From: Hypomesus transpacificus
Taxonomy: Eukaryota > Chordata > Actinopteri > Osmeriformes > Osmeridae
Length of the DNA stretch: 64,000 bases
Assembly: GCF_021917145.1 (NCBI RefSeq)
Contig: NC_061063.1
Span: forward strand, 4,840,510 to 4,904,509
Reading direction: 5' to 3'
A program made the translations under genes and the position numbers. This document shows positions 54,884-64,000 of this stretch, in pieces; the first letter of the stretch is position 1, and each line of letters starts with the position of its first letter. Under the pieces are notes generated by a model, which was given only the letters and a program-made list of their open reading frames with translations, did not search any database and was not told the DNA's origin.

Positions 54884-57800
54884 ATGGCTGGATCTCAAGG
54901 AGTCTCCACGTTATGCGAAAATACTAACGAAGTATTTTTGGACGTCGCCAAGTTGTTAATAACTTATGCTGACAACATCATTAGGTAATGTCTGTGTAAT
55001 TTATTTCTAAATTCGAAAGTTAGCTGGTAGCTACCTAGCAGGCTAAACTTGCTACCACTCGTCTTCTTTTTTTTATGAAACTGTCGTCAATGTTTTCAGC
55101 ATTATACTTAGTAGAGAATCTTGCTACAGAAATCGTCAATCAATGTATGATTAAATCATATGGCTTTACAACAATAAAGTTAACTGTCACTTGTCTGTCG
55201 TTGCAGAAATCCAGATGAAGACAAATACAGATCTATTCGTATTGAAAATCGTACATTCTCCACTAAACTTTTGCCCATCAGAGGTGCAGTGGAATGTCTT
55301 TTCGAAATGGGGTTTGAAGAGGTAGCGTACAGTCAAAAACTGTATTGGAGTACCAATAGATACATTTTCACAATCCAATTCACTATAATGTCAAACATAG
55401 GGTTGACAGATTAACAATACATAATATTAAAATGAAATAAATTACCATTAATAACATTTAAAATCTTTATACAAAACTCTTCTCTCACAAGGCTGAAACT
55501 CACCTGGTGTTTCCCAAGTCTGCGTCAGTGGAACAGTTAAAGCAAATACGGGAAACCATTGCTGCTGAGCGGGACCAGAGACTAAGAGTAAGGCAGCCCA
55601 TTCCGTCTCCTCAGACAAACAGTGCACCTGCCCCTGCACAGGCTGGCCCCGTGGCACCCAGCCAACCATCTACACACGCTCCAGTACAAGCACCATCCTT
55701 GGTAATGCTTACATCTCAAGAATTTCATTCAGTCTCAATATTTCTTTTTGTGATGTGTGATTGACCACTCGGTTTCTCTCTCTCTTTAAAAACAATATTT
55801 TCTCTTTATCTCTGCCAGGAGAACAGTATGACTTTCCTCAGAACCCTTCAAGCCAACTTCCAGCATGTGATGTTGTATGAGAACCCTGAGCTGCAGATCA
55901 AGGCCCGGACCTGTATACCACACCAGCAGCTGTCTTCCACTGCCAAGGAGAAGTTACAGCAGGCCATAGAGGAAGATCCAGGTAAAACCGTCACAGATCC
56001 ACCACCATTGTTCAGTCCAGTAGAACTAGTTTTAATGAACAGTGGCTGAATACAAAACACTGATTTAAGTAGTTGCCATGCTTAGAACATAACTGAAAAC
56101 CACCTGACAGTCCATTTGAACACTATATCTAACTTTTTTTCAATGTGAACTTCAATGAAATTCCTTCCTGTTTTAAGTTGACTGGATTCCTACCTTTCCT
56201 TTTTCTAGAGTGCAATTTGAGAGAAGATGACCTACTGACTCTAGAGCTGCTTCGCTGGTTCAAACAGGAGTTTTTCACCTGGGTCGACTGCCTTCCCTGT
56301 AGTCGATGTGGAGGTCAGACCCAGTCTTCTGGGGCTCTAGCCCCGTCTGCTGATGACCTGCGCTGGGGGGCTCAGCGTGTGGAGAACCACTTCTGTCCTG
56401 CCTGCCAGCTGTCCACCAGGTTCCCCAGGTTAGTTAAACAAGTTTGCGCATTTGTATATGTGTCATAAAGTCTCAGTGCCTGGGAGCTACAGGTAACATT
56501 ATCGTTGCAGGTATAATAATCCTGAGAAACTGCTTGAGACCAGGAGGGGTCGCTGTGGAGAGTGGGCCAACTGTTTCACCCTGTGCTGCAGGGCTATAGG
56601 CCTGGAGGCCAGATATGTTTGGGACAGCACAGGTACTGTACATTCCAACATAAAGCTACATGTTTGTCTGACCATGCCTGGTGGAGTGCCTAGAAAGTTC
56701 TTTTTGTTCATTCCAGACCATGTGTGGACAGAGGTGTACTCTATCTCCCAGCACCGCTGGCTCCACTGTGACTCCTGTGAGAATGCCTGTGACAAGCCTC
56801 TACTGTATGAGATCGGCTGGGGGAAGAAACTGTCCTATGTTCTTGCTTTCTCAAAGGACCAGGTATGTGAAGCATGTTGCCTTTTTATAAGAAGAAAGCA
56901 TTCATGGTTCACGTCGATGTTGATTGAAATAGCTGCCTTGGGCCTGGTGCAGGTGGTTGACGTTACCTGGAGGTATTCCTGTAAGCATCGGGAAGTCCTA
57001 TCAAGGCGGACTCAGGTCCAGGAACCCTGGCTGCTACACACCTTAAATGGGCTCAATGCTATGGTATGTCTGCCTCACCTGCAAACATTTGCTCTGAGAT
57101 CCATCCTGACACGGCACTCTGGAGTACGATATAGTAGAGATCTTAACACTATATAAAGGGAGATACATTATGCCTGGTGTCTCTACCAGCATCAAGAGAC
57201 CATTGAAACGGCCCACCAATAATTAGCGTCATGGCAGTGTTGGCATATAGGGTAATGAAGAAAAAAAGTTGGTTAGCTCATCTCACGCTGTTTGCGATCT
57301 CTCTCATTTGGCTGTGTGTGTGTCTGTAGAAGCAGCAGTCCCTTAGTCCAGACAGGAAGAAGGAGCTGACAGACAGGCTACTAGTGGAGCTGGTGGAGTT
57401 TATATCTCCTAAGACCCCCAAACCAGGAGATATGGGGGGGCGCAACTCTGGATCACTGGCCTGGAGATTAGCCCGAGGAGAGGTTGGAGCACGGCCCCCC
57501 CCACAGGTCAGTTACTGTGAAACGAAGAGCTAGCATTCACTCGTTTCTTCTCCTTGTGGCATAGATTCTCTTGTATGACCGGGTTTGTCTCTACAAAATG
57601 TTTGTTGTCCCGAAGGCTCCAGGGTTTGTGTTCATTCCCACTGAGACAGAGAAGAGTGAGAGGATATTCCACCTCCGCTACAATGCAACAAAGGACCGGT
57701 ACTGCCGGGTGTCCAATGGCAACGAGGACATACCAGGCTGGGAAAAGGGTGTGTGGAAGAAGGAGTCCGTTTTCAGGAAGGTGGAGAACGACTGGCAAAT

Positions 57801-58574
57801 GGTTTGTTCTATCTTCAATCTATTATTTGTCCTCTTGACTTCACCCATTGAATATAAAGTGTTTACATCTTGCTTTTGATACTGACTTAACATCAGTTGG
57901 AGTGTAGTTTTGTGTACCTCCAAAATCGTCTGCTTTTGTCAGTAAGCATGATCTGTGTTTCCAGGTCTACATCGCTAGAACGGAGGGCTCGGCCTCAGGA
58001 AGTGTGAGCTGGAAACTGGACTGTGCCCCAGTGGGGATGAAGATCAAGACAGTCTCTGTCAGAGCGTGTAGCCAGACCTTTCACTCAGGGAGGGTCTGCT
58101 GGAGCCTGCGCTCAGGCCAGAACATCACAGAGTTCTCTGGAGGTACGCTATCACTGTGGGGGGTTTGTAAGGGGTGTTACAGCAAGGATACCTGCCAGCT
58201 GAGAGGGCTTTTAGAATGTGACTGGCAGATGAATGACAGAGCTACAGGATGAGTCTCGGGGGAAGGGTGCCTGGAATCCCATCCTTCATGGGTGGGGGTG
58301 CCATTACCAGTCGATAGTTCAAAGGAAAAGTGCTGTCGGATTGTCAGAGCAGAGACAGAATCTCTTTCACACTCTCACTCACTCATTTGAACACGCAGAC
58401 GGTGAGATGCTTTCGGTTGCAAGTCTCTCCGGCTCTACCGAACTGGTCGTGGAAGCAGAGCTCAGTGGCGGGGAAGGAGAGTCGTCATGGCAACACACTC
58501 AGCTGTTCAGACGGAGTTTGAAGGAGCTGGAGGAATCCTCTTTTGAAATCCTCATAGACCTAGAGAATGCTTGA
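54884..58574 (+). CDS. NGLY1: Peptide-N(4)-(N-acetyl-beta-glucosaminyl)asparagine amidase (cytosolic N-glycanase 1)
   Basis: NGLY1 strips N-glycans from misfolded glycoproteins exported from the ER and activates NFE2L1 by sequence editing. Twelve exons join in frame to 651 residues (human 654): 54884-54984, 55207-55321, 55492-55701, 55819-55981, 56209-56428, 56511-56632, 56717-56862, 56953-57063, 57330-57506, 57565-57801, 57965-58142, 58399-58574. All introns are GT-AG. An N-terminal PUB domain (about 10-105, binds p97/VCP) leads to a Pro/Gln-rich linker, then the transglutaminase-like core with zinc cysteines C227/C230 and C259/C262. The triad is Cys285 (GRCGEWANC), His312 (DHVWTEV) and Asp329 (LHCDSC), with the family spacing 27 and 17. 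The C-terminal PAW domain (about 455-651) binds mannose. The ATG at 54884 was chosen over an in-frame one at 54797 because [18 protein letters not shown] aligns with the family start. The gene is very compact; intron 9 is only 58 bases. Confidence 0.97.
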
Positions 58575-59044
58575 TGGTGGAGACTTGGTGTATAGTCTGA
58601 TACAGTTTTTCTTTTTGTGGATGTATAGGTTATTTTTGCAACACTTATACCAGAATATTTATGTGGTCTTTGTGTTGAATGTATTAGTAGTAGGTATGAT
58701 CAATTAAAAATTATGCTGCTCGGTTTTAACTAATATATGCCAGTAATGGTAAACGGCATGACCCAGGGTCACCTAATTTATGTTATAAGCCACAGACAAA
58801 CGCATCTTGTAAAATCATGTATCAAGTAAAAAGAAAAAAAAGACAACAATGACAAAACATAATGATATTGGGTCGTCAGCTGTTATAATTCATGGTGTCT
58901 TTTATCATGTTATTATAGACCACTAAGCAGTGTCTAATGTTGACCTTGCATGTGTGGTGCATCATGCATGATACTTCAAATTCACTTAGAATTGCGCCAT
59001 CCATGACATAAAATATATCCTTTCTCTTCGTGTACCCAATGTGC

Positions 59045-59050
59045 AATAAA
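59045..59050 (+). promoter_or_regulatory. NGLY1: Candidate NGLY1 polyadenylation signal AATAAA
   Basis: An AATAAA lies about 470 bases after the NGLY1 stop and is followed by T- and GT-containing sequence. It is the best signal before the TOP2B promoter region and would end NGLY1 near 59070. An earlier ATTAAA at about 58704 is an alternative. Confidence 0.5.
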
Positions 59051-59099
59051 GGTCCTTTTTACAAGTTCAGTGGGTTCAAGTTAAAAGCGTTTCATGATG

Positions 59100-59735
59100 G
59101 GACGAAACAAAGTAACAAATGATTGCAGTGTCTTGAGGACTCTGCCTGCCGTTTACACACTGCAAGTACAGCCACAGATCTATTTTCCTATTGGCTTATC
59201 TACCGGCGCCTCTCAAAATGAGGCTCGAGATTGGTCCGTTCGGCGAAGGGGATTGTCGCCGACCGTGCGGACTTCTGATGGTGGAGCCGAAAGGAGGCTT
59301 GAACCGGCGTATTGTTTCTGAATGAAAATATAACTACTGAAGTGAACCTGCGTTATTAGGGCATTTATTTGTACAGTAGCATATTTGTTTTTGTACAACA
59401 TGAAGTATTTAATGTTTTAATTTTGTACAGTATTTATACTTAATACTTATAGGATGCAAGCTTTGCCTTTGTTAGAAGTTTAGGCCTACAGTGTGCCACC
59501 GCTTGTCGATTTTAACAATAGCCGCGATCTACTCCCCTGCTTGTTGGCAGTGTTGATGCCATATGAAGATTTCTTGAAGGGACCGATGAAGAACATAAAC
59601 AAATAAACACATCTAAATGGGATTGTGTATTTGAGAAAATTGCGAAATTTATGGACACATTTTTCGCCGGACCTGAAGTAATTTTTGCAAGGTAAAGGCG
59701 TACATCTCGAAAATCTAGTGAGACACAAAAGGACG
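59100..59735 (+). promoter_or_regulatory. TOP2B: TOP2B promoter and 5' leader
   Basis: CpG-containing sequence precedes the TOP2B ATG, with two inverted CCAAT boxes (ATTGG at 59190-59194 and 59230-59234) 40 bp apart, the second next to CGTTCGGCG. Inverted CCAAT boxes bound by NF-Y are well documented in topoisomerase II promoters. The leader after about 59300 is AT-rich. The transcription start is not resolved. Confidence 0.45.
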
Positions 59736-62700
59736 ATGTCCAACGGCGCAGCAGGAAGCGGGGGTCTGACTTGGGTGGTAAGTTACGATGTTTAATGCAG
59801 TGTTAATGGACTGGACTCTTTATCAGTAACGGATATTTTCAGTCAGAAAGATTCACAAGACAGTGTGGAATGAATAGTGTTGTCTGTTAGCTTCGTAGCC
59901 TGGCTAGCTCAACGCTAGCCTGCGCTACACGGGCCATTACAAGCCAATGGGATTAATTTATGATTTTGTACAGGCTGAGTATAACCGTAACATTTGCCAA
60001 TTAGCTAGCTAGCTAGCTGTCGTGGTCATGTCGAGTTATTAGATCACAAATTTCAAGTATGTGATCACCTATTTCATCTTGTATTGAGAAATAGTGACAG
60101 CTTTTTCTGCGAAGAATGTAGCTAAACAGAAGCGAATTCAGATTTCGCAAGCTGCAAAAACTTCTTTGTTATATAGATACCTACTGGGATCTATCAAGCA
60201 ACTATAGCTGACCTGAGTCTTTACATCTTTAATTCACAATATAAATAAGGTAGAGTGAAATTTGTGTTAAAAAAGCTTTGTTATCAGTGTTCAAAGTAAC
60301 TACTCACTTCATTCAGTGGCAGTTCAGGCGCCCGCCGCGTTAGCACAATTTATTTAGTGCCCCTCTGTCTATGTCACTTTTCTCCTAACCGATAACAATA
60401 GGCCAGCTGGCCACGCATATGTACACGCAATTGAGGTTGTGCAAGGCTCTGTCTTGAAACCGTAATGGATCAAGGATTTATTTTTCTGTCCATTCAGACA
60501 CACGAAAAGCTTTTAGTCTCATGGTTCAGGCAATGTGGCTTCTGTAGGTATAAGGTGCATTCCTCCAAACTAGTGAACTTAAAAACAGAAAGCGTAACTG
60601 AATACAGTTATACTATAAGCCTACAAATGAATCATTTTTAAAGTCGCACCATAAAAAAAATAAAGCCTGACCAGGGTCTTTGTAAATTAGACACTTATCT
60701 TTGGCGACAACTGAGCTGGTCCATTGAAAACGCTAAACACGTTTCATCCTCTCAGCCAGGCAGCCAACCAAGCCATAGAGAGGAGTGGTGGTCAATCCTG
60801 TTGGTAGCTCTGCTTATCAACTGCCACAGAGTTCAGAAATTCACCTTTAGTGTTTTTTAACAAAAGTTGTGCGCATGTGTCTAATAACAGACCCTCTTTG
60901 AAAAGAACAATGCCGCCAAAAAAGAGGAGGCCAACGGCAGGGGCGAGGGTGGCAAGAGTGAGAGCAGCAAGAAGGACAGTTCCAAGAAGATATCCGTGGA
61001 ACGGGTGTACCAGAAGAAGACCCAGCTGGAGCACATCCTGCTCCGTCCAGACACCTACATCGGCTCCGTGGAACCTGTCACTCAGGTAGCCTTTCACACA
61101 TGCATGTGGTCATTGCATGGCTCCCCAGTTTCCTCCTAGATGACATTCAGGAAGATTTAAATAAGCCTGCTCTGAATATGCCTGTTCTCTGCCTTTTTTA
61201 GCAAATGTGGGTTTTCGATGAAGACGTTGGAATGAACCAGCGAGAAATAACATATGTGCCCGGATTATACAAAATCTTCGATGAAATCCTGGGTGAGTGT
61301 TTTATTTTGGTAATTTAAAGTTCATAAAGTGTCAATGATTACAACTTGTTTGTTGACTTTGCAGTTATGCAGTTGAACGGTCCGAAGGGGCCTGTGTGTG
61401 AAATTGGCAATTGGCTCCTGCTTTATGAGCCTGCTCCTGTGTGCTGTTTTGGCAGCTGCTCCACAGTCATTTGAATAGAGAGCTGTCTCACTGTAGTCTT
61501 ATGGGATGTGACTGGATCTGATTAATACTAGCATCCCTGCCTCTGGCAGGGCCTGCGAAATGTATTGTTGTTACAATATCATTATGCTACTTACCTGCCT
61601 TGTTCATACTTGACAAAGGACTCTACAAAACAACAACTCATTGGGTTGGCCCCTTGCCAATGCCAAAAATATAATGGGCCAAGATGTTAGTGTCAATATA
61701 GACACAAAAGACACATTTATGTCCGACATACCTCTGGGATATCTTTGCGTTCTTATTGCAGTAATATAATAATTGGTATATTCACACCAAGTCCATGTAA
61801 TTACAGAGGAGATGACCCTAAACTCATAGTCGATCCACACAGGGTCTGTTCACAACCAAAACAGAAAGCCACTACTGACAGGCTCAAACTAGACCATCAA
61901 CAACTGATCCTGATTACGTTTCCTGTTAGCACACACTTTCTTATTCTGACATTGCTGTTTTTTCTCCCCCACAGTGAACGCGGCAGACAACAAACAGCGG
62001 GACAAGAACATGTCCGCCATAAAGATTACAATCGATCCGTAAGTTGCGGGGGTGTGTGGAAGGCTTAGTAAAGATACCGGGGACATACAGAGGAGAAACA
62101 GAGAGAGAGGGAGAGAGAAATAGAGAAAGATAGAAAGTGAGCAGACTGTTAGGAAGATGGAGGGTGAGGACACTGTGCGTGAGAGAGAGGGGGGGAGAGA
62201 GAGGGGGAGAGAGAGGGGGGGGGAGAGAGAGGGGGAGAGAGAGGGGGAGAGAGAGGGGGAGAGAGAGGGGGGGAGAGAGAGAGGGGGAGAGAGAGGGGGG
62301 GGAGAGAGAGGGGGAGGAGACAGGCCGTGGAGAGCTGATGGGTCTCGGAGGGCTTTAATGAGGCTGCTCTGGAATGCAGTCCTCGTTCCACACGCTGTTC
62401 ACCTACGCTGGCTGCATCCCCAGCCGCCTGCTAAAGCCGCCCCAGCGTCCTTCACAGGCTTCTCTGCGGGAGGCCTGCTCCGACTTGCTGTCGCTCTGCA
62501 CGGCCTGTGACATCACTGAGCCCCACCTCCCCAAGGGCTGCCATTAACAGGGCCGCCTATGAATACGAAAGACCGTCTCCACAGATGAACTCATCAGAAG
62601 TTCGGCATATTTGTTGTTCGCATTTTAATTATAGTCCTGCCATCGCGATATTGCAGTGTCTACGCGACGCATGTGGTGTCGCGGTAAAATTGCGGGCGGT

Positions 62701-63519
62701 TCTTTCGATTGTGAGTGAAGTGGAGGCGAAGTTCATTCACATCCATCCATCCTACTGTTCCCCTTGTCCTCCGCAGTGAGTCCAACACCATCTCCATCTG
62801 GAACAATGGGAAAGGAATCCCCGTGGTGGAACACAAGGACGAGAAGATGTACGTCCCCGCTCTCATCTTCGGACACCTCCTCACCTCCAGCAACTACGAC
62901 GACGAGGAGAAGAAGGTCACAGGTCAGCCAAACCAGAAGCCATATTCCACTAAATGATATTGAGTGGTCTGGTTGATGGTTTTCCTTGAAGGAAGGATCG
63001 TATTCTACTGCATGTCACTGTTTTGAAACCAAAATAACAGCCACTCAAACTCGACCCATCGTGATTTGGCTTTCAGGTGGGAGGAACGGGTATGGTGCTA
63101 AACTCTGCAACATCTTCAGCACAAAGTTTTCAGTGGAAACCGCCTGTAAAGAGTACAGACACAGCTTCAAGCAGGTACACATACACCTAGCACATGTTCC
63201 AGTATCTGATCTCAATCAGTGACTCTTTGACATGCTTTGTAGTGTTTTCAAACAGCTTAGCATCAGTTGCTGTCTTGTAGGGTCATTTGTGAAGTGTAGG
63301 AGCCAGGTAAGTAGCGTATTGATTATCACAGTCGGGTGTGGTCTCTGTCGTGTCCTGGCCAGAAACGATCTCCTCTGGGCATGTTGTCTATTTCTGTGAC
63401 CTGTCATTAATCACTCCCAATCTCCCAAATGTTCATGTGATCATTTCCCTCTTACATCCGAGAGTTAATCTAATTGTCCTAGCATTCCCCAGATGCTGAG
63501 TGTGTCATGGTTACATAAA

Positions 63520-63616
<97 letters not shown>

Positions 63617-64000
63617 CACCAGACTTGGCAGAACAACATGACCAAGACAGCCGACCCCAAAATCAAGTTCTTTGACGGGGAGGATTTCACTTGCGTCACG
63701 TTCCAGCCGGACCTGTCCAAATTTAAGATGGACAAGCTGGACAAAGACATAGTGGCCCTGGTCACCCGGAGGGCCTACGACATCGCCGGCTCCTGCAAGG
63801 GGGTCAAGGTCATGCTCAATGGGAAGAAACTGCCTGTAAGTGTAACCCCCCACCCCGCGCCCCCGGTCACTCGTAGTCACAGGTTTGCCCGCCGTCCGCT
63901 AACTGGGCCCTGCGGTGTCTCCCAGGTGACGGGGTTCCGCAGCTACGTGGACCTGTATGTGAAGGACAAGCTGGATGAGACGGGCGTGGCCCTGAAGGTG
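59736..64000 (+). CDS. TOP2B: DNA topoisomerase 2-beta, N-terminal ATPase exons (partial)
   Basis: TOP2B passes one DNA duplex through a transient break in another, in the nucleus, and acts in transcription and in postmitotic neurons. Eight exons join in frame: 59736-59777, 60891-61085, 61202-61292, 61975-62038, 62777-62922, 63077-63174, 63623-63835, 63926 to the right edge. They give 308 codons, the start of a protein of about 1,600 residues. The first exon, MSNGAAGSGGLTWV, ends in the LTWV that is characteristic of beta rather than alpha. The GHKL ATPase motifs are intact: QLEHILLRPDTYIGS (about 60-73), the N-box NAADN (111-115), NNGKGIP (140-146) and GRNGYGAKLCN (181-191, the ATP lid). The transducer domain starts in the last exons. 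The N-terminal tail is shorter than in human. The last visible bases, AAGGTG, continue the human sequence (ALKV), so the exon probably extends past the edge. Confidence 0.96.
62110..62325. repeat. GGGGGAGAGAGA repeat block
   Basis: Units of GGGGGAGAGAGA with variable G-run length fill most of this stretch of TOP2B intron 4, shortly after the donor at 62039. Long Arg/Glu/Gly and Ser/Leu/Pro frames across it are artefacts. The G-runs lie on the transcript strand. Confidence 0.88.
63522..63617. repeat. (CT)n microsatellite serving TOP2B exon 7 acceptor
   Basis: A nearly pure CT run of about 95 bases lies in TOP2B intron 6 and ends at CCACCAG, the acceptor of the exon starting at 63623. It therefore replaces an ordinary polypyrimidine tract. 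Two TTT interruptions are present at about 63585-63600. Confidence 0.9.

Overview
This window is vertebrate nuclear DNA, almost certainly from a ray-finned (teleost) fish. The genes are split by GT-AG introns, some under 100 bp. The proteins match vertebrate orthologues closely. A tRNA-headed SINE of the fish V-SINE type and very dense (CA)n, (GA)n and poly-C/G tracts also point to a teleost. The species cannot be named from the sequence. All gene names rest on recognising protein sequence, motifs and exon phases by eye; no database search was run.

Layout, left to right. Positions 1-5291 are the start of EEPD1 intron 1 and are rich in simple repeats. EEPD1 coding exon 1 (minus) lies at 5292-6139; the rest of the gene is off the left edge. 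A 100-N assembly gap sits at 9257-9356. SEPT7 (minus) runs from its ATG at 28906 down to an exon ending at 11169. Its C-terminal exons (remaining septin-unique part and coiled coil) were not found and are probably in or beside the gap. Positions 29.1-39.9 kb hold no gene I can support. LRRC3B (minus) has its whole coding sequence in one exon at 39941-40726, with probable 5' untranslated exons and a promoter near 43.7-44.0 kb. Positions 44-52.5 kb are intergenic and contain a V-SINE at about 46.79-46.98 kb. OXSM (minus, two coding exons, 459 aa) and NGLY1 (plus, twelve exons, 651 aa) are head-to-head around a promoter region of about 780 bp. TOP2B (plus) starts at 59736, and its first eight exons (308 codons of the ATPase domain) reach the right edge.

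The genes do not form one pathway: EEPD1 acts in replication-fork repair, septin-7 is a cytoskeletal GTPase, LRRC3B is a membrane LRR protein, OXSM makes mitochondrial fatty acids, NGLY1 removes N-glycans from misfolded glycoproteins, and TOP2B controls DNA topology. Their order is informative. SEPT7-EEPD1 is the arrangement of human 7p14. LRRC3B-OXSM-NGLY1-TOP2B is the human 3p24 block in the same relative order and orientation. Here the two blocks sit about 11 kb apart.

I found no undescribed system. The points most worth checking are the missing SEPT7 3' end, a candidate 2-nt SEPT7 microexon needed to keep the reading frame, simple repeats lying directly against several splice sites, a CGCGAGA motif near four of five gene starts, two perfect hairpins, and the joining of the two synteny blocks.
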